DNA of 64,000 nt from CAZFDT01 sp964518335 (GTDB lineage: Bacteria; Planctomycetota; Phycisphaerae; Phycisphaerales; Phycisphaeraceae). The position numbers and the translations under genes were made by a program. Positions 54,581-63,897 of the stretch are shown piece by piece. The notes under the pieces were generated by a model that did no database searches, was not told the origin of the DNA, and saw only the letters and a list, made by a program, of their open reading frames with translations. The stretch's first letter is position 1. Every line of letters begins with the position of its first letter. The stretch lies in NCBI GenBank assembly GCA_964518335.1, contig CAZFDT010000003.1:62001-126000 (forward strand). Direction: 5' to 3'.

Positions 54581-56331
54581 AGACCATCATCGGAACCCCA
54601 GGCCGACACCACGAAGCGCCCGCGGCCCGGCCCGTGCGCATCGGCGATCTGCTGCTGGAGCGAGGCATCCTCACCCAGGAGCAGCTCGACGGCGCCCTCG
54701 AGCATCAGAAGTCGATCGGGCACAAGAAACTGCTGGGCGAAGTCCTCGTCGAGCTCAAGCTCGTGACCGAAGAGCAGGTGATGGAGGTGCTGGCCGAGGC
54801 CTACGGCGTGCCATTCGCCCGCGTCAGCCCCAGGATCGCCGACCCCAAGATCATCGAGGTCCTGCCCCGCGATTTCCTCGAGAAAAACGTGGTGCTGCCG
54901 CTGTTCCTCGTCCACGGCAAGCTCACCGTCGCCGTCCACGAGCCGTCCAACGTCTTCCTCATCGAGGAAGTCGAACGCCTCACCGGCCACCAGGTCCAGC
55001 TCGTCGCGTCGCCCGCACGCGACATCGTCAACACCCTCCAGGCCCACCTGCCCAGCGCCAACGTCTTCGTCATTGACGAGATCGTCGATGAGATCAAGGA
55101 AGAGGACCTGATGCTCGTCGAGCGGCAGGTCAACGACCTGACCGACCTCGAGGGCGCCGCCGGCGACTCGCCGGTCATCAAGCTCGTCAACTACCTGATC
55201 TACTGCGCCGTGCAGGAGGGCGCCAGCGACATCCACATCGAGCCCGACGACGGCTCACTGCGCGTGCGCTTCCGCGTGGACGGATCGCTCTACGAGAAGA
55301 TGACCCCGCCGTACCAGATGCTTCCGGCCGTGGTCAGCCGCATCAAGATCATGGCGGGGCTGGACATCTCCGAACGCCGCGCCCCGCAGGACGGCGGCAT
55401 CACGGTGATGATGGACAAACGCCCCATTGACCTGCGCGTCTCGACCTTGCCCGGCAAGTTCGGCGAGAAGGTCGTCATGCGCATCATCGACAACAAGAAC
55501 GCGATGACCAGTCTCGAAAAGCTGGGCTTCTCGTTCACCATGCTCGAAAAGTACCGCGAACTCATCACCCAGCCCAACGGCATCGTGCTGGTCACCGGCC
55601 CGACCGGCAGCGGCAAATCGACCACGCTCTACGCCACGCTCAACGCCATTGTCGATCCCACGCTGAACATCTCCACGGTCGAGGACCCGGTGGAATTCAA
55701 CCTCCCGGGGGTCAACCAGTTCCAGGTCCACGAGAAGGCCGGCCTCACCTTCAGCGGCTGCCTCCGCGCCCTGCTGCGTCAGGACCCGGACATCATCATG
55801 GTCGGTGAAGTGCGCGACGGCGAAACCGCCAAGATCGCCACTCAGGCCGCCCTCACCGGGCACATGGTCTTCTCGACGCTGCACACCAACGATGCGCCCA
55901 GCGCCGTGACGCGACTGTTCAATATCGGCGTCGAGCCGTACCTCGTCGCCGCATCGATCCGCGGCGTGCTCGCGCAGCGGCTGCTCCGCAAGGTCTGCAC
56001 CCACTGCAAGGAGCCGCAGGAACTCAACGCCCAGACGCGCAAGACGCTGGAGAAGCTCAACACCCAGGGTGTGGAGATCGACACGATCTACAAGGGCATA
56101 GGCTGCCCCAAGTGCCGCAACTCCGGCTACGCGGGGCGCATCGGCGTGTTCGAGTTGTTCACGCCCGACGACGAGGCGCTGGACGCCATCAGTCGCGGGG
56201 CGAGCCTGCAGGAACTGCGCAAGCAGGCGATCACTCGCGGGTTCAAGACCTTGCGTGAAGACGGACTGGAGAAACTCAAGGCCGGCCTGACAACGCTCGA
56301 GGAGCTGTTCAGCGTGACGGTATTGGGCTAA
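54577..56331 (+). CDS. pilB: Pilus extension ATPase PilB/GspE
   Basis: A 584-residue hexameric ATPase. The N-terminal MshEN/GspE-N region (IGDLLLERGILTQEQLDGAL ... YGVPFARVSP) precedes the motor: Walker A GPTGSGKSTT (about 340), the Asp box (STVEDPVEFNL), Walker B (DPDIIMVGEVRD) and the His box (STLHTNDAPSA). The tetra-Cys zinc site CTHC...CPKC is at about 473-510. MshEN domains can bind c-di-GMP, which would connect it to the HD-GYP enzyme two genes upstream; this is inference. ATGA overlap with the STAS gene. Confidence 0.93.
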   Translation: MKTIIGTPGRHHEAPAARPVRIGDLLLERGILTQEQLDGALEHQKSIGHKKLLGEVLVELKLVTEEQVMEVLAEAYGVPFARVSPRIADPKIIEVLPRDFLEKNVVLPLFLVHGKLTVAVHEPSNVFLIEEVERLTGHQVQLVASPARDIVNTLQAHLPSANVFVIDEIVDEIKEEDLMLVERQVNDLTDLEGAAGDSPVIKLVNYLIYCAVQEGASDIHIEPDDGSLRVRFRVDGSLYEKMTPPYQMLPAVVSRIKIMAGLDISERRAPQDGGITVMMDKRPIDLRVSTLPGKFGEKVVMRIIDNKNAMTSLEKLGFSFTMLEKYRELITQPNGIVLVTGPTGSGKSTTLYATLNAIVDPTLNISTVEDPVEFNLPGVNQFQVHEKAGLTFSGCLRALLRQDPDIIMVGEVRDGETAKIATQAALTGHMVFSTLHTNDAPSAVTRLFNIGVEPYLVAASIRGVLAQRLLRKVCTHCKEPQELNAQTRKTLEKLNTQGVEIDTIYKGIGCPKCRNSGYAGRIGVFELFTPDDEALDAISRGASLQELRKQAITRGFKTLREDGLEKLKAGLTTLEELFSVTVLG

Positions 56332-56355
56332 CGCATAGAGGGTGGGGAGTGAACC

Positions 56356-57582
56356 ATGGCACGATACAGCTACCAGGCGCGTGACGGATCGGGCGAAGCG
56401 ATGACGGGCGTTGTTCAGGCGGCTTCGATGGAGGAGGCCGGTGCGCTGTTGCGCGCCGAGGGCAAGTTCATCGTCAAGCTGGCGCCGGCGCGCGAGGCGG
56501 TCGAGACGCCGTCGGCCGCGGCGCTGGAGCAGAAGGCCAAGCGGGTCAAGCGCGAAGAGGTCATCAGCTTCGCCCACCAGCTTGCGGTGATGATCGACAC
56601 CGGCGTGCCCATCGTCGAGTCGTTGCAGTGCATCGCCGACAATGCCGCGACCCCCGCGTTCAAGGCGGTCATCGGCGACGTCGCCGCGCACGTGCAGGGC
56701 GGCGGCGACCTTTCCTCGGCGCTACGCAAGTACCCCAAGGTCTTCCCCGCCATCATGATCAGCCTCACCAAGGCCAGCGAGATGTCGGGAACCATGGGCC
56801 CGATGCTCGAACGCATCTCCGCTTATCTCGCCAAGGAGCAGGCCACCTACCGCAAGGCCCGCAACGCGATGATGTACCCCTCGTTCATGCTCGTCATGGC
56901 GATCGGGGTGACGATCTTCCTGCTCACGTTCGTGCTGCCGCGCTTCGCCGGCATCTATGAAGCCCGTGAGGCCGCGCTGCCCGCACCGACTCAACTTCTG
57001 CTGACCACCTCGGCCATCCTCGTCAACCACTGGGTCTGGTGGATCATCGGCGTCATCGTCGCTGTCGCCGGCGGCATGATCTTCGTCCGCACGCCCACGG
57101 GCATACGACTGGTCGATTACACCAAGATCAACGCCCCCATTCTCGGCAAGCTCTTCCGCAAGCTCTACATCACCCGCGCCACCCGCACCATGGGCACGAT
57201 GATCAATTCCGGCGTCGCCGTGCTCGACATGATCGCCATCGTCAAGCAGGTGACGCAGAACGCCTTCTACGAAGACCTGTGGGACGAGGTCGATGAACGC
57301 CTCCGCCAGGGCAGCCAGCTCTCCGAGCCGTTGTTCGCCTCCCAGCTCATCCCCCGTGGCATCGCCCAGATGATCTACTCCGGCGAGCGGTCGGGTCGCC
57401 TGGGCAAGGTGCTCGACAAGATCGCCCTTTACACCGAGGACGAGTTCGACGATGCCGTCAAGACCACGACGCAGTTCATCGAGCCGCTGATGATCGGCGT
57501 CATGGGCAGCATCATCGGTTTCGTGGCGATTTCGCTGCTGTTGCCGATCTTCAGCGTCAGCACAGTCGTGGCGGGCAAGTAA
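56356..57582 (+). CDS. pilC: Inner-membrane platform protein PilC/GspF
   Basis: A 408-residue protein with two GspF domains. RYSYQARDGSGEAMTGVVQA is the conserved start; FAHQLAVMIDTGVPIVESLQ and TRTMGTMINSGVAVLDMI are the paired domain signatures, separated by membrane helices (LVMAIGVTIFLLTFVLPRF, WVWWIIGVIVAVAGGMIF) with a third at the C-terminus. It anchors the PilB motor. GGTGGGGAGTG precedes the ATG. It is the last gene of the pilus run; no pilT or pilD is in the window. Confidence 0.92.
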   Translation: MARYSYQARDGSGEAMTGVVQAASMEEAGALLRAEGKFIVKLAPAREAVETPSAAALEQKAKRVKREEVISFAHQLAVMIDTGVPIVESLQCIADNAATPAFKAVIGDVAAHVQGGGDLSSALRKYPKVFPAIMISLTKASEMSGTMGPMLERISAYLAKEQATYRKARNAMMYPSFMLVMAIGVTIFLLTFVLPRFAGIYEAREAALPAPTQLLLTTSAILVNHWVWWIIGVIVAVAGGMIFVRTPTGIRLVDYTKINAPILGKLFRKLYITRATRTMGTMINSGVAVLDMIAIVKQVTQNAFYEDLWDEVDERLRQGSQLSEPLFASQLIPRGIAQMIYSGERSGRLGKVLDKIALYTEDEFDDAVKTTTQFIEPLMIGVMGSIIGFVAISLLLPIFSVSTVVAGK

Positions 57583-57607
57583 GCGGTACGTCGATCCGTC
57601 GCGACGA

Positions 57608-57613
57608 TAAAAT
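57608..57613 (+). promoter_or_regulatory. -10-like box for the TAXI receptor gene
   Basis: TAAAAT is 6 bp before the ATG at 57620; no Shine-Dalgarno is present and the -35 is poor. Confidence 0.4.
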
Positions 57614-57619
57614 GGCGGC

Positions 57620-58930
57620 ATGACACTCCCGCAGCGCAAGCGTCGCTGGTCTGACAGCCTCGTGATCTGGGGCCCGTGCCTGCTCGTGGCGGTGATCGGT
57701 GTGGTATTGGCGGCGATGCTCATGAAGCCGGCGCCGCCGCGATCGGTCACGATTGCTGGTGGGGCCGAGGGCGGGGCCTACGCGCATTTTGCCGGTCGCT
57801 ATCGCGAGTACCTGGCGGCCAACGGCATCGAGGCCCAGGTGCTCAGCACCGTGGGCTCGATCGAGAACGCCCGCCTGCTCGCCGACGAGACACGTGACGT
57901 CGATGCGGCGCTGATCCAGGGCGGTGTGCTTGCGGGCGACGCGGGTCGGCTGCAGGGCGTCGTGGCCGCTTTCTACGAACCGCTGTGGCTGTTCGTCCGC
58001 CGCGGCACGGAGATCGAGAGCCTCGCCGACCTCCGCGACAAGCGCGTGGCCATCGGCCCTGAAGGCAGTGGCACACACGCCTTGGCGTCGAGCCTTATCC
58101 GCCAGGTCGGCCAAGCCAGTGTGCTCGCGCTTCCCACGGCCGACGCACTGGCCTCGCTCAAGCGAGGTGAGATCGACGGCGCCTTCGTCGTCATGGCTCC
58201 CACGGCGCCGCTCGTGGCGGAGTTGCTCGCCGACGATGCGATTGAGCCTGTCGAGTTCGCCGAGATTCGCGCCTTCGACCGCCGCAGCGACAGCTTGAGT
58301 GTGGTGACGCTCTATGCCGGGTCGGTCGATCCGGCCCGCGGCCTGCCGGCCAACGACTTGGCGCTGCTGGCGTCGGCGGCAACGATCGCCGTGCATGAGG
58401 ACACGCACCCCGCGGTGGTGCAATTGCTCGTGCAGGCCGCCGTCGAAACCCACAGCGGCGGGGGGCTGCTCCACGAGCCGGGCACATTCCCCAACACCGC
58501 CATGGTCGATCTGCCGCTGCACTCTGACGTGCGCCATTATCTGACCAAGGGCCCGTCGTGGCTGCAGCGCACGTTCCCGTTCTGGATGGCGTCGCTGGTC
58601 GAGCGCGTCGTGATCCTGGCCGTGCCGCTGATGGCGCTGCTGTTGCCCCTGTTCCGCGTCGCCCCGCCCACGTATCGCTGGCGCATCCGGTCGCGCATCT
58701 ATCGCTGGTACGGCCAGCTCCGCGAAATCGACGAACGCCTCCGCCACGAAGCGACGCACGACATGCTTGAGGCCGACGCTCGGCTGCTGGCGAAGCTGGA
58801 AACCGAGTTGCTCGACGTCCACGTGCCGCTGTCGTACATGGAGGAGTTTTACCATCTCCGCCTGCACGTCGATTATGTCAACCGGCGTCTGCAGCGCCAG
58901 ATCGATCTCACAACTCAGAACAGGAAATAG
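57620..58930 (+). CDS. TAXI-family TRAP transporter solute receptor with membrane anchors
   Basis: A 436-residue protein. After an N-terminal membrane helix (VIWGPCLLVAVIGVVLAAMLM), VTIAGGAEGGAYAHFAGRYREYL and VLSTVGSIENARLL are hallmarks of TAXI substrate-binding proteins, with FVRRGTEIESLADLRDKRVAIGPEGSGTHALA following. A second membrane segment (VERVVILAVPLMALLLPLF) and a cytoplasmic helical tail come after the binding domain. This membrane-tethered form is not obviously a TRAP component, and no TRAP permease gene is nearby. It overlaps the convergent ureC by 16 bp. Confidence 0.8.
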   Translation: MTLPQRKRRWSDSLVIWGPCLLVAVIGVVLAAMLMKPAPPRSVTIAGGAEGGAYAHFAGRYREYLAANGIEAQVLSTVGSIENARLLADETRDVDAALIQGGVLAGDAGRLQGVVAAFYEPLWLFVRRGTEIESLADLRDKRVAIGPEGSGTHALASSLIRQVGQASVLALPTADALASLKRGEIDGAFVVMAPTAPLVAELLADDAIEPVEFAEIRAFDRRSDSLSVVTLYAGSVDPARGLPANDLALLASAATIAVHEDTHPAVVQLLVQAAVETHSGGGLLHEPGTFPNTAMVDLPLHSDVRHYLTKGPSWLQRTFPFWMASLVERVVILAVPLMALLLPLFRVAPPTYRWRIRSRIYRWYGQLREIDERLRHEATHDMLEADARLLAKLETELLDVHVPLSYMEEFYHLRLHVDYVNRRLQRQIDLTTQNRK

Positions 58931-60630
58931 CGCTGCGCCAGCGGAAGGCAGTTGACGGGAAGACAGGTCAGGTACTCGCCATCGGCGGTGACGCGGTAGG
59001 TTTCGGGATCGACGTGGATGGCAGGCGTGAGGGAGTTGAGCTTCATGTCGGCCTTGCCGATGCCGCGGCAGCGTCGGACAGGCTCGACGCGCTTATGCAG
59101 GCCGTACGACTTGCCCACGCCGGCGTCGGCGGCGGCTTGACTGACAAAGGCCATCGAAGTCGTGCCCACGGCGCGGCCCAGAGCGCCGAACATCGGGCGC
59201 ATCGACACAAGCTGTGGCGTCGGGATCGAGGCGTTGGGATCGCCCATCTGGCTCCAGGCGATGTGCCCGCCCTTGATGACCATCTCGGGTTTTGCCCCGA
59301 AAAACGCGGGTTTCCACAACACGAGGTCGGCGAGCTTGCCCACCTCGACGCTTCCGATGACATGGCCCATACCTTGGGCGATGGCGGGGTTGATCGTGTA
59401 TTTGGCGATGTACCGCCGGATGCGCAGATTGTCGTTATCGTCGGTTTCCTCGGATAGCCTGCCGCGCTGGTCCTTCATCTTCGAGGCGGTCTGCCACGTG
59501 CGGGTGATGACTTCGCCGATGCGACCCATCGCCTGTGAGTCGCTGCTGATGATGCTGAAAGCGCCGATATCGTGGAGGATGTCCTCGGCGGCGATGGTCT
59601 CTCCCCGGATGCGGCTCTCGGCAAAAGCCACGTCCTCGGGCAGGTTCTTATCCAGGTGGTGGCACACCATGAGCATGTCCAGATGCTCGTCGATGGTGTT
59701 GACGGTGAATGGGCGTGTCGGGTTGGTCGAGGAGGGGATGACGTTGGGCTCACCGCAGACCTTGATGATGTCCGGCGCATGGCCGCCGCCGGCGCCCTCG
59801 GTGTGATAGGTGTGGATCGTGCGACCCTTGAATGCGGCGATGGTGGCCTCAACGAAGCCGGACTCATTGAGCGTGTCGGTGTGGATGCACACCTGCACGT
59901 CGTGGTCATCTGCAACGCCGAGGCAGCAGTCGATGGCGGCGGGTGTGGTGCCCCAGTCCTCGTGGAGCTTCATGCCGACGGCGCCGGCGGCAATCTGGGC
60001 CGGCAGCCCCTCGGGAAGGGCTGTATTACCCTTGCCCAGAAAGCCGAAGTTCAGCGGCAGGTCGTCGGTGGCCTGAAGCATCATCCTGATGTGGTCAGGC
60101 CCGGGCGTGCAGGTTGTGGCGCATGTGCCGGTGGCGGGTCCGGTCCCGCCGCCGACCATGGTGGTCAACCCCGATGCGATGGCCTCGTCTGCCTGTTGCG
60201 GGCAGATGAAGTGAATGTGAACGTCGAGCCCGCCGGCGGTGAGGATGAGCCCCTCGCCGGCGATGGCCTCGGTGGTGACGCCGACGACCATGCCCTTGGT
60301 CACACCCGCCATGACATCGGGGTTGCCCGCTTTGCCGATGCCGGCGATGAAGCCGTTCTTGATGCCCACGTCGGCCTTGTAGATGCCGGTGTAATCGACG
60401 ATGAGGGCGTTGGTGATGACGTAGTCCAGCGACTCTTCTGGAGGCCCGCCGGCGCGCTGGCCCATGCCTTCGCGGAGGACCTTGCCGCCGCCGAACTTGC
60501 ACTCGTCGCCGTAGCGTGTGAAGTCGCGCTCGACCTGGAGCACCAGGGACGTGTCGGCCAGGCGCAACCTGTCGCCGGTGGTCGGGCCGAACATCTGGGC
60601 GTATGCGTCGCGGGGCATGTTGTAGGGCAT
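58915..60630 (-). CDS. ureC: Urease subunit alpha
   Basis: A 571-residue catalytic subunit hydrolysing urea to ammonia and carbamate with two nickel ions. Ligands visible: HIHF (His pair), GMKLHEDWG (the lysine to be carbamylated), HTDTLNESG, HTYHTEGAGGGH, DSQAMGR (Asp), and catalytic His in MVCHHLDKN. Length and order are normal for the family. It is the last gene of the urea operon in the window; no ureE, ureF or ureG follows. Confidence 0.96.
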   Translation of the reverse strand: MPYNMPRDAYAQMFGPTTGDRLRLADTSLVLQVERDFTRYGDECKFGGGKVLREGMGQRAGGPPEESLDYVITNALIVDYTGIYKADVGIKNGFIAGIGKAGNPDVMAGVTKGMVVGVTTEAIAGEGLILTAGGLDVHIHFICPQQADEAIASGLTTMVGGGTGPATGTCATTCTPGPDHIRMMLQATDDLPLNFGFLGKGNTALPEGLPAQIAAGAVGMKLHEDWGTTPAAIDCCLGVADDHDVQVCIHTDTLNESGFVEATIAAFKGRTIHTYHTEGAGGGHAPDIIKVCGEPNVIPSSTNPTRPFTVNTIDEHLDMLMVCHHLDKNLPEDVAFAESRIRGETIAAEDILHDIGAFSIISSDSQAMGRIGEVITRTWQTASKMKDQRGRLSEETDDNDNLRIRRYIAKYTINPAIAQGMGHVIGSVEVGKLADLVLWKPAFFGAKPEMVIKGGHIAWSQMGDPNASIPTPQLVSMRPMFGALGRAVGTTSMAFVSQAAADAGVGKSYGLHKRVEPVRRCRGIGKADMKLNSLTPAIHVDPETYRVTADGEYLTCLPVNCLPLAQRYFLF

Positions 60631-60645
60631 GGCGTTGCTCTGGGA

Positions 60646-61398
60646 TCAGGTGTTGCCGAATCCTGCGGCTTTGACGCGCTGCATGGCCTTGGCTTTGTTG
60701 TCATCGTTCACGGGCCCGTCGGCGAGGTTGTTGCCGCCGCGGATGATCTTGTTGCCGGCGATTTCAACCAGGGCCACTGACTTGGTCTCGCCCGGCTCGA
60801 AGCGGACGGCGGTTCCGGCGGGGATGTCCAGGCGCATGCCGTAGGACGCCTGGCGATCGAAGCGGAGAGCGGCGTTGGTTTCGATGAAGTGGTAGTGGCT
60901 GCCGACCTGCACGGGGCGGTCGCCGGTGTTGATCACTTCGATCGTTGCAGTAGCCCTGTTCTCGTTGAGCTGGAGCGACCCCGGCTCGGCCGTGCATTGG
61001 CCTGGAGGCGTGCTGTCTTCGATCTCGGGGAACATCGTCACGTCGGGCACGGGCAGGAAGCTGCCGTAGAGCGCCAGGTGCAGATCGCCATCCTTCTTGC
61101 TGATGGGATGGTGAATGGTGACGAGCTTGCTGCCGTCGGGAAAGGTGGCCTCGACCTGCACCTCGTGGACCATCTCGGCGACACCGGGCATGACCTGGCG
61201 GCGGCCGAGCATCTGGCGGCCCAGGTCCATCAGCTCGCTGACGCTGCGGCCGTCGCGGACGAACTCCATGACCTGCGAGGCGATGAGGGCGACGGCCTCG
61301 GGATAGTTGAGCCGCTGACCGCGCGCCAGCCGCTTCTGTGCGACGCAGCCGGCGTTGTGCAGCATCAGTTTCTCGATCTCACGCGGCGAAAGATGCAT
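60646..61398 (-). CDS. ureAB: Fused urease gamma-beta subunit
   Basis: A 250-residue fusion. Residues 1-100 are the gamma subunit (LSPREIEKLMLHNAGCVAQKRLARG, LNYPEAVALIA, GRRQVMPGVAEMVHEVQVEATFPDG). Residues about 125-240 are the beta subunit (PGSLQLNE, VQVGSHYHFIETN, YGMRLDIPAGTAVRFEPGE). Fusion in one chain is known from Helicobacter UreA and some others. It lies 15 bp before ureC. Confidence 0.94.
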   Translation of the reverse strand: MHLSPREIEKLMLHNAGCVAQKRLARGQRLNYPEAVALIASQVMEFVRDGRSVSELMDLGRQMLGRRQVMPGVAEMVHEVQVEATFPDGSKLVTIHHPISKKDGDLHLALYGSFLPVPDVTMFPEIEDSTPPGQCTAEPGSLQLNENRATATIEVINTGDRPVQVGSHYHFIETNAALRFDRQASYGMRLDIPAGTAVRFEPGETKSVALVEIAGNKIIRGGNNLADGPVNDDNKAKAMQRVKAAGFGNT

Positions 61399-61419
61399 GC
61401 GAATCCTCCATCGGATGGC

Positions 61420-62286
61420 TCACCACTTGCGGTCCCAGGGCGCGACGCCGAGCAGGTCGCGCAGAAACGCCAGGCGGATTTTGAGTTCCTCGGCGACCAG
61501 CTCCGTGGTGCGGCCCGCGGCACGCAGCATCGCACCCCAGGGCGTCCGACTGGCGGCGACGATCAACTCCGCGTCGGCGGCGACCGGCATCCGCTGCACC
61601 TGCTCCACCAAGTCATTGCAAAGTGACTCGAACCGCTCGCCGGCGATCAGCAACGTGGCCACGCAATCGTACCAGCCCATGCGGGCGATGTCGGTCAGCG
61701 GCCCATCCTCCGGATCCAGCAGCAGGGCGTCGCTGGCGACGGTCTTGCCCGCCTCGGCTAATTCGTTGCGGCTGGCGTAACGGGAAAAGACCCAGCGCTC
61801 CCCGTAGGCGACGCGCCCGGCGGTGAACCAGTCGAGCAAGACGAGGTTCCCACCTCGCTGCAGTTGCACGTGCTGGTGCTGACGGTAGATCGCGTTCTCG
61901 AAGCAGACCAACGGATCGGGGACCACCACGAGCGTGGCCTGCGGCGCGACGTGTGCGGCGAGGCGCTGCGAGGCGCCCAGCCCGTTCTGCTGGCGGTACA
62001 CCTTGGTGGAAGCCTGCGTGGTGAGGACGCAGACGGCGTCAGCCCCGACGTGGAGGCGCAGGTCGATGGCGTCGCCGGCGACGAGCCCTCCGCCGAAGGT
62101 CGTGGCGTAAATCCACACGGCGGGGCCGGGCTGCTGGGGCGACAGGAGCTTGAGCGGAGCGGTGGCGCGGGACTGTGTCAGCCTGCTGCGATCGTCGATG
62201 CGCTCGACGGTCAACTCGCCGCGCCCAGCCGACCAGGTGTCGTCGGTCGTGTTCGTGGTGCGCAGCTCGCTCGCCTGGAGGATCAT
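61420..62286 (-). CDS. ureD: Urease accessory protein UreD
   Basis: A 288-residue chaperone-like protein that, with UreF and UreG, delivers nickel to the apo-enzyme. TFGGGLVAGDAIDLRLHVG and LTTQASTKVYR are the UreD signatures, and LVVVPDPLVCFENAIYRQ follows. It starts 3 bp after the urtE stop and ends 21 bp before the fused ureAB, so transport and hydrolysis genes are one operon. Confidence 0.92.
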   Translation of the reverse strand: MILQASELRTTNTTDDTWSAGRGELTVERIDDRSRLTQSRATAPLKLLSPQQPGPAVWIYATTFGGGLVAGDAIDLRLHVGADAVCVLTTQASTKVYRQQNGLGASQRLAAHVAPQATLVVVPDPLVCFENAIYRQHQHVQLQRGGNLVLLDWFTAGRVAYGERWVFSRYASRNELAEAGKTVASDALLLDPEDGPLTDIARMGWYDCVATLLIAGERFESLCNDLVEQVQRMPVAADAELIVAASRTPWGAMLRAAGRTTELVAEELKIRLAFLRDLLGVAPWDRKW

Positions 62287-62289
62287 CGA

Positions 62290-62991
62290 CTATACGCTCA
62301 GGTGCTGGTTGACGATGTCGGCGGACAGTTCGGCCGTCGCGCCGCCGGCGACGACCTGGCCTCGGCTCATCACGTAGAACCGATGACCGAACTCTTTCAC
62401 GAAGTCCAGGTACTGCTCGACCAGAATCACCGTCATGTTCAGCTCTTCGACGAGGCGACGCAACACGCGGCCGATCTGCTGGATGATGTTGGGCTGAATG
62501 CCCTCGGTGGGCTCGTCCAGCAGCATGACGCGGGGATCGCCGACCATGGCGCGGGCGATGGCGAGCTGCTGCTGTTGACCTCCGGACAGGTCGCCGCCCA
62601 GCCTGCCGCGGAAGTCCTTGAGAATGGGGAACAGGTCGTACACGTCGTCGGGCACGCGCCCACGGGAGCTGTTGTCTCTGCGGGCTTGCAGGCCGACCCT
62701 GAGGTTATCCTCGACAGTGAGCTTGGGAAAGATCATGCGGCCCTGCGGCACGAGGGCAAGACCCAGCCGGGCGCGCTTGTTGGCGGGCAGGGCGGTCACG
62801 TCGCGACCGCCCATCACGATCGCGCCCTCCGACGGCGAGAGCAGCCCCATCACGTTGCGAAGCAGCGTGGTCTTGCCCACGCCGTTGCGCCCCGTGATGC
62901 AGGTAATCTGACCGCGCGGCATGGTCATGCTCACGTCGTACAGCGCCTGCACGCCGCCGTATCGGACGTTGAGGCCTCTAATGTCGATCAT
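62290..62991 (-). CDS. urtE: Urea ABC transporter ATP-binding protein UrtE
   Basis: A 233-residue ATPase of the branched-chain amino acid/urea type. Walker A GRNGVGKTTL, signature LSGGQQQQLAIARAM, Walker B VMLLDEPTEGIQP and the H-loop substitution region VILVEQYLDF are present; LLDEPTEGIQPNIIQQIG is typical of UrtE. It begins 3 bp after urtD. Confidence 0.92.
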   Translation of the reverse strand: MIDIRGLNVRYGGVQALYDVSMTMPRGQITCITGRNGVGKTTLLRNVMGLLSPSEGAIVMGGRDVTALPANKRARLGLALVPQGRMIFPKLTVEDNLRVGLQARRDNSSRGRVPDDVYDLFPILKDFRGRLGGDLSGGQQQQLAIARAMVGDPRVMLLDEPTEGIQPNIIQQIGRVLRRLVEELNMTVILVEQYLDFVKEFGHRFYVMSRGQVVAGGATAELSADIVNQHLSV

Positions 62992-62994
62992 GTG

Positions 62995-63897
62995 CTAGCG
63001 TCCCAGGTATGCCTCGATCACGTCCTCGTTGCGCGACACCTCATCGAGCGTGCCCTCGGCCAGGGGCCTGCCCTCGTTGAGCACGGTCACGCGCGAGTTG
63101 AGCCGGCGGACAAACTCCATGTCGTGCTCGATCACGATGATGGTGTGCTCATGCTTGAGTTCGAGCAGCAGTTCGGCGGTGAGCGCGGTCTCCGAATCGG
63201 TCAGACCCGCGGCGGGCTCATCGACGAGCAGCAGCTTGGGGCTGGCGAGGATGAGCGAGCTGATGGCCAGCCACTGGCGTTGTCCGTGGCTGAGACTGCG
63301 GGCGGGAGTATGGAGCTGGTCGATGAGACGCACGCGCTGGAGGATGGCGTGGATGCGATCGCGATGGTCGGCCGAGGGCCGGCCACCCATGTTGTGCAGG
63401 TGAGCCAGGAGCTTGAGGAAAGCGACGGAGCCGGGACCGATGAGGCGGCCGCGTCGCTCTTTGCACCACAGGCGCGAGCCGATGTGGTGGGCCGGGTTGG
63501 GTAGCGCCAGGAGCATGTTCTCCCAGACGGTGAGCGAGTCGAAGACGTTGGGGATCTGGAACTTCCGCCCGACGCCGCGCTGGGCGATGACAGCGTCGGT
63601 CAAGCCGGTGATCTCCTGTCCGTCGAAGTACACGTGGCCGGTGGCGGGGCGGGTCATGCCGCTGATGACGTCGCACATGGTGGTCTTGCCCGCGCCGTTG
63701 GGGCCGACGATGACGCGCAGCTCTTTGTGCCCGATGCCCAGGTCGGCGATGTCCAGGGCCTTGAATCCGTCGAACACGGCGGTGACATCCTGCAGGAACA
63801 GCACGTAGCGGTTGCGCCACAGTTGGCTGTTGCGCGGGCCTTCGACGGCATAGTCGTACTGCCTGGGGTCGTGTTCGAGGAGGGCGGCTTCGATCAT
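62995..63897 (-). CDS. urtD: Urea ABC transporter ATP-binding protein UrtD
   Basis: A 300-residue ATPase (usual UrtD about 250). It has Walker A GPNGAGKTTM, the signature LSHGQRQWLAI in place of LSGGQ, Walker B LLLVDEPAAGLT and IIVIEHDMEFVR. The LSHGQ+Q-W-L form is characteristic of UrtD. An extra N-terminal stretch of about 35 residues precedes the usual start. ATG 63897 has GGGAGG upstream and overlaps the upstream stop (ATGA). Confidence 0.92.
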   Translation of the reverse strand: MIEAALLEHDPRQYDYAVEGPRNSQLWRNRYVLFLQDVTAVFDGFKALDIADLGIGHKELRVIVGPNGAGKTTMCDVISGMTRPATGHVYFDGQEITGLTDAVIAQRGVGRKFQIPNVFDSLTVWENMLLALPNPAHHIGSRLWCKERRGRLIGPGSVAFLKLLAHLHNMGGRPSADHRDRIHAILQRVRLIDQLHTPARSLSHGQRQWLAISSLILASPKLLLVDEPAAGLTDSETALTAELLLELKHEHTIIVIEHDMEFVRRLNSRVTVLNEGRPLAEGTLDEVSRNEDVIEAYLGR

